Shown piece by piece: positions 30,050-41,565 of a stretch of DNA of 64,000 bases (position 1 is the stretch's first letter; each line of letters begins with the position of its first letter). Made by a program: the position numbers and the translations under genes. The stretch is from Cylindrodendrum hubeiense (taxonomy: Eukaryota; Ascomycota; Sordariomycetes; Hypocreales; Nectriaceae), in the NCBI GenBank assembly GCA_014621425.1, contig JAANBB010000082.1, forward strand, positions 59,105 through 123,104. The letters are read 5' to 3'. The notes below the pieces were generated by a model that saw nothing but the letters and a program-made list of their open reading frames with translations, did not search any database and had not been told where the DNA came from.

Positions 30050-32680
30050 GATGCCTTCTTATGAGGGGCTCAGCAGCACTGGCAACCACCGGGACCAACC
30101 TGTGGTGATGAGAGCAAGCGAACGACTGGGGTGAGATGAAGGCCTCTATCCGGTGCCAGGCTCATAGATGTAGGTGATGATCGGTGAGGAGGAATCAAAG
30201 CCCGCACCAGATGTCCGGGTGGAGAGAATCGGGTGTTCCGGCCGATCCGACGGGCCTCGGAGGGCGTGATGGATTGCTGGCAATATGTCGGGATCGACAG
30301 TGACGGCGAGCGAAAGTCGGAGCGGCGAGCGTCCGTTCAGGATGCAGCGCAGCGCACCACGAGCACGGTACAGTGGCAGTACAGGCGGGCGTAACGTGGA
30401 GTGGATGCAGCAAGTTGGGTCGTTTTAGCGTAGTAGTAGCAGCAAGAGCAGCAGCAACAACAGCAGCAGCACGCGACTCGCGGGGCCGGCAGAGGGTCAG
30501 CAACACTGGGAAGCAGCAAAGCGAAAGCGACGGCGAAAGCGGCGGCACAGGTCTAGAAATCTAGAAACGACTCGTTGAGCGGCAGCGTCATGCCCGCGGA
30601 GTCAATCCAAGTCAGCAGACCACGAGCTGAGGGGACTTTGGTCTGCAGATTGGTAATGCGAAACAATCGGGAGAGGTGAGGCAGTGAGGTGGTGAGGTAC
30701 TGGCGGACTGGGGGAGGAGACGGGATAGAGAAATGTGAAGGACGGAGGAAGCGGGCCAAAAGCGCTCAGCAAAAGGAAGGGGAAACGGTGCCAGAGGCCA
30801 GAGGCCGGGAAGCCAAAGCCAAAACCCACATCCGTTCGTTCCTTGAGCGTGCCAGCCTGTCAGCAGCAGCGTCTCGTTCGCGGCTTTGCGTGTGTGAGCT
30901 CTTCCCCTCTTCCTCTGGCTCGTCCTCTGGCTCGTCCTCTCCCTCTTCTCTTCCTCTCCCTCTCCCTCTTCCCGGCCCTCCGCGCCACCGCCCGGCCCAA
31001 GTCGCCAAGATGCCGCCTGCCAAGCATTCTTATACGGTGCCAAGGGCTCGGCGGCCCCTCCGCCATCTTACCATCCGAGGCCTGAGAGCCCAACGCCAGC
31101 CAGCCAAAAAAGCAGCCAGCGGAGAGCAGCCAGCTGGTCGCCTGCAAACAACCCCATACCTCTCGCCATCGCTGCAGCGCTGCACCACTGCACCGCTGCA
31201 CCGCGGCAACACGGGCGTCGAGGCGCCCCGCCCGTTGTTCCCGGCCGGCCACGTCAGAATGGGCCGGTGGGTTGGGGTTTGGAGGGGCCTGCCTGCTTCG
31301 GGGGCGCTGGAGGGGCGCTGAGGGGTGCTTAAAGCCGCTGGAAGGGGGCTGAATCGCAGTGGCGGTGTCTCCCCCGCAAGCAAGCGGCAGGCTGGTCCGC
31401 GGGGTGGCTGATAAGGTTGAGACGGCGCCAGGGGAGGGGACGCCTTAACTGAAAACGCCTGAAAACGCCCGCCCTGGTTGGCTCGTCTGTGACAAATTCC
31501 GAGCCACCCTGGCTCCTGGGTGGGCTGCTTCACTGAGCAAGTGGGTGGTTGCACTGTGGAGGACTGCGTCAGAGACAGCGTGCCATTTCCTGGTATGTTT
31601 TTCCTTTCTTTTTAGATACCAACCTCTCGCTCTGTCACTGTCTCATTGTCACTTGCATAGATGGCATGCCTCAAGACACGAACCATTCATTCCTTCGAGT
31701 CAAGCAGACACAGAATGACGACAAGGCCCCGGCAGTCCCCCGACAGTCTTCATCATCACTTTACCCACCGGCTAAATGAGGAGAATCCCTGCGAATCCTA
31801 ATTGCTGCATCCCGCCAGCTTCTGTGAGATTGACAGGCGCCCTACTTCCTACTTCCTACATCCATGCGGATATTTAAACCCGAGACCCGGTTCCCAATCC
31901 GCGTATCCGTAACGCCCAAAGAAAAAGTCAACCAACCAACTGGCCATCGCCGCCGGGCACTTCAACGTGGATCCACTCCGGGCGCAGTCATGGACGACAC
32001 CGAACTCCGGGTCCAGTGCCCCACCAAGCACAGTCAATCATCGTGACCCTGCCAGTGTAGCATCCCGCATAACCGCAACCAGTACTGTGGACAACATGCC
32101 TTTATTTTCTTCTTCTTGGGAATCACGCCCAGCGCTACTGACTTCAGTATTGGGATGCCAGAGCCAGCTAGTTGTTTCCCCTCATCAGCTATGCCCACGT
32201 TTGAGGTTCTTGGGGATTGTATGCCACCCCCTTCTCGTCACACAACTGCATGTATGTTCCCTTGATGAGGAGTGGCCAAAGTTCCGAGAACTGGAATCTA
32301 AGACTTGTATAACTGAAAGAGATACCAAGTTGCTCGTTAAGCCATTTGTCAACCTCTCCGCTTGGCAATTCAACCCAACAATCTGTTCTTAAAGCGACAA
32401 AGATGAATCGTGGAGAAATATTCGATGATGCCAACCCTTGCATAAGATCCTTCCTCCTAGACCACTGGCCCAATCACCTGCTTAGGTACTTACCGGTATG
32501 TATGTGATTAGTGATTTCGCATGTCCCGTGATAGGATTTACATATCTAGAATCATGACTTCTATCAGTGCATGGGGCTCGTTGTCATCCTTGCCATGTTC
32601 TCATTACTTCATTACCGCCGTTATTATGTTACTTCTAGCATCGAACACATGGTATGATCTAAATAAGGTATCTTTGTCGT
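30050..32680. other. Intergenic region with low-complexity tracts and one coding-like fragment
   Basis: CAG/CAA-type runs lie at 30430-30470. A polypyrimidine tract with tandem CTCTGGCTCGTC lies at 30905-30975. ORFs in 30600-31550 follow these tracts and are not credible. The only coding-like stretch is 32189-32470 on the minus strand, listed separately. Confidence 0.5.
32189..32470 (-). pseudogene. Possible gene fragment, unknown family
   Basis: An open frame of 94 codons bounded upstream by TGA and lacking a proper ATG at its start. The translation has globular-protein composition (FIFVALRTDCWVELPSGEVD, then WLNEQLGISFSYTSLRF, FSELWPLLIKGTYMQL). No partner exon could be joined convincingly, although an AG precedes it. 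It may be the tail of a decayed gene. Family not recognised. Confidence 0.25.
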
Positions 32681-34045
32681 CTACTTCCAGGTCCCCTGCC
32701 CTACTTGCGTCATTCCCTTCACTCCAGTTTGCCCGTACAAAGCCCTCGTCATGTCTCGGTCCCCATCTGGCGTTGGATAGTTGGTTTCTCGCCCCTCTGT
32801 AACTATTCGCACATCTGTCTCCTTCCGGATACCCATCCTGTGAATGGACTCGTCGCTGTCGTTATCTGGGCCAATCGGATACTGCGAGATCGACGCTCCC
32901 CTCTTCCTGAACGCCCCATTGCTCCCTGCGCTTGCGTTTCCCATCGGCATGTCCTCTAATCGTATTGATCCCGGCATCGGATTGGCTCCCCGCTTGCTCG
33001 TTACGTCGCCTGATCGTGCTGTTGATGAAAGCGATCCAAGGATCGGAGACAACTGTCTTCGGATGAAAGGGAATACGACGGGCATGTTTGTTGTCACTAC
33101 TGCCACAAATGTCTCTCGCACTGCCCAGTAGCCCGCCTGTTCTGCGCCCTTTACCGGATTCTAGACAGCCTGTTAGCTATTCCATCGAAGAAAAGGAACT
33201 ACAAGCCAAGAGGGTACTCACTGTCAAGATCAAGACACATCTCAGCGTCCCTGCAGTAACAACGAAGATTCCACCCGAGAAGAGGGCGAGCAAGCCAAGC
33301 TTCTTAGGCAATGGAAGCCGCACTGACCAAAGCATAGGCACTGGGATTGACAGCAAATAGAAGTCAGTCACCCCATTGAGGACGAGCGTGACGAAAAGGT
33401 TGATCTTGGAGACTGCTGGTTGACAGAGGTCTAAATTGAAAGTGGTTAGCACTGAGTCCTCTCAACCTGGAGGACAACTTACTCCCTGGATCCGGGTTGA
33501 TCTGCCAATACTTGTGGAGCGGATGGCAGCCAAACAATATAGAGAGGAGGACAGCGATCCAGGTCACAAGTATCAGGACGAAACCAGCAGAAATCCGTGG
33601 TCGGTAGTTCCCCAGGCCTTCCGTCAGTCGCAAATAAAAGGCGCACATGGCTGCCTTGAGCGTCCAGAGTAGAGTGATGTAGACGGTCCATCCCGCAATC
33701 TGTGTTTTCGACCCGTTAACCCGCAACGTGTATTCCTGGCTGCTCGAATCCAACGCTTCCCTCGCCGCATCCGTCATGGCATTATTCGCCAGGCCATGCC
33801 AATAAGCTCCCACCGAGTAAGCGAGTGCTGTTTCTGCTGAGTACAAGAGCTGTGGGTTGACAATGTTAGAAACGCGACGCCAGTAATGTGCTGGTGAGTA
33901 CTCTTACCGCTGCGAGAAGCATGAAATGGTCATCCCACTCGAGATTTCTAACCCCCACGGCGTGAATACGGGCGTAGACCCGAAGACCAAGTATGCCCAA
34001 GCCGATTCCCAGTAGGGTGAAGGCCTCGGTGGTGAAGCTACTCAT
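32681..34045 (-). CDS. Fungal 7TM rhodopsin-domain integral membrane protein (PTH11/SAT4-like)
   Basis: Four exons (34045..33908, 33849..33483, 33430..33222, 33160..32681) give 397 residues; introns of 58, 52 and 61 bases keep frame. Seven hydrophobic segments span about residues 5-290. Hallmarks of the fungal rhodopsin-domain family are present: LEWDDHFMLLAA after helix 1, the extracellular-loop YWQINPDPGNLCQP with its conserved Cys, and GYWAVRETFVAVVTTNMPVVFPF before the last helix. Splicing generates both the PDPGNLCQP and NPVKGAEQAG junctions, which supports the model. The C-terminal 110 residues are hydrophilic and Ser/Arg-rich. Members are proposed receptors of surface or nutrient cues, and some lie in secondary-metabolite clusters; the ligand is unknown. 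An in-frame Met 25 codons upstream is less likely, because the family starts just before helix 1. Confidence 0.9.
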
Positions 34046-36612
34046 CTTGGCACTGAAGACAGGCACTCGAGCCCCTGCGACGTGAATCGAAGTAAGAAAG
34101 GTTAAGAGGTCACCATACATATAAGACAGGGAGCAGGCGGCAGCTTAAAAGGGAACCCAGAATAGAAACTTCAGCGAGCCTACGCTAATTCGGGGGGCTA
34201 TCTAACACTGATATCTCCGGTGTCCGATCGTCAGGACCTATATGGAGTAGCGTTGCATTCCAAAAAACCTTGTCTCAGTGCGTCGGGCATCCCCAACCGT
34301 GGAAGTCCGTCCGTATGCGGCCGTCAGCGACGGCACCTGCGCTCTGACTTGTGTGGAGTTCTGGGCCACGAGTTCTGGGCCACGAGTTCATTTACTAGAG
34401 CCTTAGCTCTCACCCAGCGCGCTGAGCGCGCGCTGGTAGACTGAACGCACGCTGGTAGACTGATGGTATATTCAAGGAGTTAGTGCCATCCCTGACTCGC
34501 GGTGACGATATCTATGACTAGGTTGGCGCCCAGCAGTGTGGGCGTGGCTCAACGGCGGGACATGTCATTCGCAGGGTGACGAAGTGCAGGGTCCGGAGCG
34601 TGGACTCTTTTGAGGCATTCAGGGTTCTCCCATCCCATCTTGAAGAATTGACATCTAATTACCCTCTGTCCGGTGTCTACAGGCTCACAGATGCGCTTGG
34701 GTTCAGGGTCTGCAAACTATCCTGAACCCTGCGAGCTGGGTGCGAACCATGGTCGATCGCCCCCGATTCGTCATGCAGGTTCTTATCCAGATGAGCGTCA
34801 GATAAGGCCGATTCTTCTGAGCTATTACGGAGTACTCTATGAACGAATGGGGAACAGAGCTGTGGTTCCGTCATAGAGATGGGAGGCTAACAACCCATCT
34901 TGGAAAAGCCATAGTCTGGAATATGGCGGCTTGATTAGTGTTTCCCGGCGCTGGACCTCGACTCAATACCCACCACGAGGTTTGTCTCAACAATCAAGAA
35001 TTCCTAGGGGCGTGGATCCGCAACCACTACGTAGTAGTTGGCGGTTGACTTGTTCAAGACTGGTCGGGGGGATATGATGGGGTAAGTGACATACGGCATG
35101 GGTCTAGTGTATCCTTGCAATTCAAAGAAAGGCACTTGATCCCTCTGGCTTGGCTCCCCACCCGCCGATTCATTGTGACACGGACCCTGCAGCTATGGGA
35201 TGGGGCGGAATCTGCCGCGATAGACTCCAGAATGGCAGTCTAGCCAGGGCAAGTTTGACTCGTGGCCCAGTTCGACGCCACCCTCATTCTGAAGCCCATC
35301 GTCTTGAGAGCTACCCCGTACAGATTATCTTGTGACGGAACCTGCAACATCCGCCCCCATCCCCGGTATTCACCCGCGTGCAGGGAACAGCGCTGGAAGG
35401 GCGGCGCATTGAACCAAGCCATGGGCGACGCCCGCCGGCCCTTAGTGCCATCAATAGCGCCCCCGCGATGCGACTCCAACTGTCGCTGAAACCGACCCCC
35501 TATTAATCAGAGTCGCATCGTCCAGGAATCTTGGTCAGTTAGCAGACAAGCCCGCCCATGGGGAGGGAGGTCTGTGCCCCTAGCTTTGGCTGTGCCGTCG
35601 CTTGCAGCAATTGGCGTCGTGTTACCGGCCGGCAACAATCGACGATAGACGACAGTGCCATGAAAGCACGACATCAAGTGCAGCAGCATCAAGTACGGCA
35701 GCATCATCAATTACGGCAAATCCTTCCTCTCGAGAACAGGAGAGCACCTTGTAGAGTCGTTAAAGAAGCCTCCTGCAATCATGCTCTTTGCCACCGGGGA
35801 TGGTTACTTGCCAACAGCCAATGGCACCCTGCCAACCCGCTTGCTACGACCCTCTTGCGTCTCTTGCGTATCTTGAAGCCAACATCACGATCAACTCTCA
35901 ATGTAACGCAGCCCACGCACGACCCTCATTAGTGGGGCGCTTCCCGATGGGAGTTGAGCTATCCTTTCTTGGAATGATCAAAATTGGCAGCCCACACACG
36001 CCCCTTTGCTTGTCTTTTTCGAGCACATGCTATGTACGCACACGTAGTCCTTCATGTGCGACGCACGTGTGCCATGGATATCGCCTCCATGACGGCAGTG
36101 GTATCAACCAGCTAGCCCACTCCTAGTCCTCAGCCTCAGCGCAAGTGGCAGTCCAGACGTCCCAGTAGCGCTACGAGAGGGTCGACACTCGACAGCTCAA
36201 GGGCCACCGTCGACGGGGGCTCGGTTGTGCCCGCCGGGGTGTTTGGGCCCCCTGTCTAGCCTCCCGAAGACCCCAGCTCCCTGAACGCCTGCGGAACTGG
36301 CTGGGGGCTCCAAGTGCTGTTCAGGATGGATCCAATGCATGGCGCGCCGACAAGTGTTCAGGGCTTCGTGCTGCATGGGACATTTGCCCCAATCGAGGTC
36401 GACGGAAGATGCACAAAGGGGGCTTCTAGCAGACGCCAGCTCGCAGGCATCCTGGTCGGCTAACCGGGTGAAACGTACCAAGCTGTGAAGATGGCAGCCG
36501 CCAATTTTTGCCAGCCTTTAAAGATCCGATCAGCTGCATGCTTGGATCGAGGTGCAGTCGTTTGTTTCGTTTCGTCCTTCATCTGCAGGGAAGTCGACAG
36601 CTCTGATCAAAG
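34046..36612. other. Divergent intergenic region between receptor and monooxygenase genes
   Basis: No gene is supported. It holds short direct repeats (34365-34463) and the palindrome ACTACGTAGT at 35026-35035. ORFs up to about 120 codons overlap in opposing frames and carry no domain. Both flanking promoters lie here. Confidence 0.5.
34365..34463. repeat. Two short tandem duplications
   Basis: GTTCTGGGCCACGA occurs twice plus a partial third near 34368-34400. About 40 bases later, CGCTGGTAGACTGA occurs twice 19 bases apart (34431 and 34450). Both are non-coding. Confidence 0.7.
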
Positions 36613-38552
36613 ATGGAAAACATTGACTTCGTTGTTATTGGCGCCGGTAAGGAACTCCCTCCCTACACCCCTTCTCCGACTCTTCACATCCACTGCCATC
36701 AATGAAATCTCCCAATGAGAAGTAGGACTGGAGCTAACTCGGCAATGTTTAGGCTGGGCTGGTCTTGCGGCCGCAAAGGCTCGTCACCAGCTTCACCCAG
36801 AGGAGTCGGTGGCCATCCTAGATTCCGCGGCCACTGTCGGCGGCACCTGGGCGGCGCACAGGCTGTACCCAGGGCTCAAGAGCAACAATATGCTCGGGAC
36901 CTACGAGTACCCGGACTTCCCCATGGACCCAGAGGTATTCGGTGTGCAGCCGGGCCAGCACATTCCGGGTACGGTGGTGAACAAGTACCTGACCAAGTAC
37001 GCCGAGAAGTTTGACATCCATGACAAGATCCGTTTCGAGCACAAGGTCGAGTCGGCCGAGCACCAGGAGCTCGGCGGCTGGATCATCACGGCCCATGATC
37101 TCAAGGCCGACAAGGGGGTCAAGATTGCGGCCAAGAAGCTCGTCATGGCGACGGGTCTTACCTCTGAGGCCTTCTTGCCCACTTTCGAGGGCGAGGAGAA
37201 GTTCGGCGCCCCCCTTTTCCACGGAAAGGACTTCCTCAACCATGCCGAGACCCTTGAGACCGCCAAATCCGTGACGGTCTTTGGAGGCACCAAGACGGCG
37301 TGGGATCTTGTCTATCAGTATGCTACCAAGGGCATCGAGGTGAACTGGGTCATCCGAGGTGAGCAACGAGTGGAGCTTTGATACTGGTGAACTCGATCAA
37401 CTAACAACGCACGCAGAAACCGGCCATGGCCCCGTCTGGATGGCCCCCCCTTATGTCACGCCGCTCAAGAAGTGGCTCGAGAAGCTGGCGCACACCCGCA
37501 TGCTCACCTGGTTCAGCCCGTGCAGTTGGGGTGACGCCGATGGCTACGTCTCAACACGCAGCTGGTACCACGGCAGCGCCATCGGCCGCGCCTTTGTCAA
37601 CCAGTTTTGGAACATCCTCGGCAGCGACGTCATTGCTCTGAACCAGTACGACGCGCACCCGGAGACGGCCAAGCTCAAGCCGTGGAGCCAGGCCTTCTTC
37701 GTGGCCTCGAGCCTGTCCATCCTCAACTACCAGACCGACTTCTTCGAGCTGGTTAAGAACGGCACAGTCAAGGTGCACATCGCCGATATCAACGGCCTCT
37801 CGGAGCGCAAGGTGCATCTCTCTGACGGCACCGTGCTGGAGACGGACCTGTTGTGTTGCTCAACCGGCTGGAAACACGTCCCAGCCATCAAGTTCCTGCC
37901 CGAGGGCATCGCCGAGGATCTCGGCGTCCCGCACGCGCCGTCGGCGACTTCGTTCCCGCCACAGGAGTTGGTGGACAAGATCGACAAGGAGATCCTGGAC
38001 CGATTCCCCCGACTCAAGGACCAGCCGGTGCAGAACGCAAAGTACGAGCCGCTACTAGACAACAAGGGCGTGTCAAGCAAGGATGCCATCACCCCGTCGA
38101 CGTCACTGACTCCGTACACGCTGTATCACTTCATCGCGCCGCCGTCAACCAAGTTCCTAGCGACCCGGGATATAGCGTTTGCCGGCACCCTCATGAACTT
38201 CACCGTGTCGATGATTGCGCACGCTCAATCGCTCTGGATCAACGCCTACTTCGACGACAAGATCGCCGGTCTACCTAGCGCGACCCCATCGCCCGAGGAG
38301 GTGTCCAAGTTCCAGCATGAGGCTGTCCTACACAGCCGGTTCTGCAAATGGCGGTACCCGGCCGGCTACGGCCACAAGTACCCAGACTTCGTCTTCGACG
38401 CAGTGCCGTATCTGGACTTGCTGCTGACCGACATGGGGCTTAACAAGTACCGCAAGGGTGGCGGCATGGCGGCCGAGGCCACGGACCCGTACGGGCCGGA
38501 GGACTACCGGGGTTTGGTGGACGAGTGGAAGGAGAAGCAAAAGACCGCGTAA
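36613..38552 (+). CDS. FAD-dependent monooxygenase (FMO/Baeyer-Villiger-like)
   Basis: Three exons, 36613..36646, 36753..37358 and 37417..38552, give 591 residues. The first exon codes only 11 residues, and its splice completes the FAD-binding motif VVIGAGWAGLAAAK. Next comes GGTWAAHRLYPGLKSNNMLGTYEYPDFPM, typical of fungal flavin monooxygenases, then ATGLTSEAFLP. VTVFGGTKTAWDLVYQYA (near residue 195) is the NADPH-binding segment, with Gly-Gly-Thr in place of the usual GxGxxA. The C-terminal half contains LLCCSTGWKHVPAIKFLP. Such enzymes hydroxylate or oxygenate small molecules with NADPH and O2, often in secondary metabolism, but no synthase gene is near here. The substrate is unknown. The enzyme is cytosolic, with no membrane anchor. 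Confidence 0.9.
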
Positions 38553-39232
38553 AGCTTTCCAGAGGCACACAGTTAAAGAAAAGGTCGACATTGCGTGTAC
38601 TGATATTGGGGGCGAATACCCTGGACGATGATGTTAGCGAGAGAATACTCCATTTTGTGTAATACGCACGTATTGCTGGTTCACCTATGTTAGTTGAAAT
38701 ACTAACATGTACCTGCCCACGGCTGCCTGGCTACCTCAGAATTAAGGGCTAGTCACTATTATACTATCATAAAATCAACTGAATATTGCATCAAATCTGG
38801 CAATGCTAGGTTCCAGGTATTTCAACCCGTGGTGAGGTGAGGACTCTCTCGAAGAGTCCAGCAGATGGGAGTGTACCAAGTTTAACCAGAAGTACTTGTA
38901 CATGAGACTGCTATAGAGGAGAGATATACCCAACTCATGAATTTTCCAAATGCTATGAACCTACATTTCAGCTACTCCCTCAACACAGTTCATAAGTATT
39001 CGGGCGAGTTGAGGTGAGCCGGGTGTCAACGGTCGCCGCGTTTTGGCCCTAGCAACTCCATCAGTGGAGGCAGCCGTAGGCAGCCACCTGGACCGTGAAC
39101 GATTTAGTGCACCCGATTAAGCAACGTCTCACCACTCAACTCTCACTTATAAGTCCAGTTATTCCCAATCAGCCGCAGCTCATTATTTTACGAACCAATT
39201 CACTCGTTTCTCATAGATTCATTCAATTCATC
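38553..39232. other. Intergenic, monooxygenase 3' region and protease promoter
   Basis: AT-rich 3' UTR followed by a promoter region. No ORF of note. An in-frame ATG at 39095 lies in the leader of the next gene. Confidence 0.6.
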
Positions 39233-40186
39233 ATGACTGGAGTCATTGACCTCACAGCGGATACTCCTCCGCCTCGCCGCCAGACCCGAAGCTCAACTCG
39301 GTCACAGACAACCAAGTCTCAATCGCCAGCCAGCTCTCATCCTCCAAGCTTGATCTCACCACTCTCATCGCCATCACAACTCCCCCCTACCAACTTCACT
39401 CCCCTCCCCTGGGTCCTTCGTAACCCGCCCGCTCTGCAACGCCCGCTCCTCCGCAAACGCACCTGGCTGCAGAACTACTCTGTCACTCTCCCCGAGGACC
39501 TCCAGCGCCGCAACCTGGATACCAGCCCGGCTGCGGCGACCCTCGTCTTCGCCCAAGAAGAGGCCGGCACCGCCGTGTGCATCTCCCCGGACGGCGTCAT
39601 CCTTACTTGTGCCCACTGCATCGCCGAGAAGCCCTCCGAGTTAGATCTCAACGCCTTGCATACGCTTCTGTTCGCCTCGGGCAGCGTCATCTCCGCGCGC
39701 ACCGTGGCCTGGGATCCGGTCCGAGACCTCGCACTCCTGATCATCGCCGAAGCTGAAGACTCTCGGCCCTTTCCCTTCATCCGGCTTGCCTCCTCCGCTC
39801 CAAAGAAGGGCGCCCAGCTCCTCTGCATCGGCCATCCGGGCTCCGAGGACCTTGAATCCACCGTGCCAGGCCTACAGACGGGCTACGACACACTGGTGCT
39901 CAGCACGGGGACATTCCGGGGCTTGGCTACGGGCCAGGACCCCCAGGACAACAGTGACATTGGCGCCCTGGCGCACACCTGCTGGACATACTGGGGTCAC
40001 AGCGGCGCGGGGCTCGTGGACCGGAGGACGGGTGCCTTGGTGGGCTTGCACTCGAGCTGGGACGACGAGACGGGCATGAGAAGGGGTGTGCCGTGGGAGG
40101 CGGTGGATGCATTTGTGGGCGAGTTTGAGAAGAAGCAGCAAGATGGAAGGGGAGCGCTAGAGAGTTGGAGGTGGTGTGTAAGGTAA
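39233..40186 (+). CDS. Trypsin-fold serine protease with N-terminal SUMO-interacting-like motif
   Basis: Single exon. MTGVIDLTADTPPPRRQ is the preferred start (317 residues), because an upstream in-frame ATG at 39095 adds only unstructured leader. VIDLT at residues 4-8 followed by Asp is a classic SUMO-interacting motif; a basic Ser/Pro-rich linker follows to about residue 60. The protease domain shows all three catalytic residues in HtrA/trypsin contexts: His128 in ILTCAHC, Asp165 in DPVRDLALL and Ser257 in YWGHSGAGLV, with CIGHPGSEDL between. No signal peptide or PDZ domain is present, so an intracellular, perhaps nuclear, role is likely. From memory related fungal proteins are annotated only as trypsin-like peptidases. 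The domain assignment is confident; the SUMO link is inference. Confidence 0.85.
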   Translation: MTGVIDLTADTPPPRRQTRSSTRSQTTKSQSPASSHPPSLISPLSSPSQLPPTNFTPLPWVLRNPPALQRPLLRKRTWLQNYSVTLPEDLQRRNLDTSPAAATLVFAQEEAGTAVCISPDGVILTCAHCIAEKPSELDLNALHTLLFASGSVISARTVAWDPVRDLALLIIAEAEDSRPFPFIRLASSAPKKGAQLLCIGHPGSEDLESTVPGLQTGYDTLVLSTGTFRGLATGQDPQDNSDIGALAHTCWTYWGHSGAGLVDRRTGALVGLHSSWDDETGMRRGVPWEAVDAFVGEFEKKQQDGRGALESWRWCVR

Positions 40187-41565
40187 AGTCATGTTCGGCA
40201 AATAGTGACGATATCGAAGTGGCAGTCAACCCAATGGCGTTGAACGGATATGGAGCGGTATAAATAAACCAGAGGAGAGGGAGTTGCACACGAGAAGGGG
40301 CCATATTCTTAAGCTCTAATGACCATCAAGGATTTTTTCCTTCAAGTCACAATAAACACCAAATCAAAACAAACATAGCGTTGCATTATCATCCATCATT
40401 AGAACAGGTTCGCTATGCATAACATCACCTCCTTCAAAACACACTCCCCACACTCACCATCCATACACTCCCAGTTGCTTCAAGAATTGTGTATTTCCAG
40501 GCCGTCCCACTCTCGTCTCGAACAAGGACCTCGACAACCCAGACTCCGTCCAACTACAATCTACATAGGCTTCTCTTTCTCCTCGCCAAATCCAATGTCT
40601 TCCATCACGCTTCTCTAATCTCAACATGCCAGAAAGGGGAAGAAACAAACACTCCGTCGACATGCGATTCAATTACGAGACAATTGCTCTCTCCAACATA
40701 AGACAGACGGCTTCCTTCCTCAATATCTTCCACTGTCTCTCAATTCCAGACCGAACCATCCCAATTTTGCAAACGCCATAGCCCAGAGTCCCCGGTTCGC
40801 GGAAAGTATGGAACAGAAACTAAAGCTCAGACACGAAACTCATCTCGTTCTCGCTCTCTTTCCCTCGCTCGACCTTGTTTTCCTTCTGGTGCGAGGGGTT
40901 CGGGGACAGAATCAAAGACACCTGAATATCCAAAGACATTCTGAAGAAACATAACGAACCGCCCGAGTCATCTAGTGCCAAACGGCAACAAAAATAGACC
41001 CATTGATCTCAAATCAACACCGCCATGTCGCATAGCTTAGCTTACATCCAGCGTAAGCCATGTCCAACCCATGTTTTGTTTTGCACGCCCTCCGTCTCTT
41101 ACATCCCTCCTTCCACACTATCCCTGTTGCGTAATATGCTCCCTCAGGACGCGCCGAAAGCACGACGACGGGCCCTAGGGCAACTCAAGACCGACAACTG
41201 TGGGCCATCCCGCAGTTTGCACGTTTCAAGGCCGGGACCCAGTCCCAGAAACTCGGCGCGAGCAGGGAATACGGTCCACCAAAACAATTGCCGTCGGACG
41301 CCATACGACGACAACTGGGTCGTCCAGATTCCCGGCCCATGCAGTCTTCCAAAAAAGCAAAAATAAAAACGTCTTGTCCCAGCGCTATGCAGCAAATGTC
41401 GTATCGTGTAACCCAACAAGCCCGACTCCTGGCATGCGTCTTTTCGTTGAATCTCGTTGAGGGAAACCGTGTTTCGGCACGCGCCGGTCCGATGCCCGAT
41501 GCCCATGCTTGTAGATGCTCCAGAGAAATGTTGCGGGGTAAGGATCATAATCGGCAATCGAGGAC
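40187..41565. other. Convergent intergenic region, protease and Ste50 3' ends
   Basis: No supported gene. ORFs at 40415-40701 and 41025-41569 are short and unrecognised. The stretch contains both 3' UTRs. Confidence 0.55.

Noticed and set aside
36818..37366. 182-codon minus-strand ORF inside the monooxygenase gene
   Set aside because: Antisense shadow of a gene with a confirmed domain structure.
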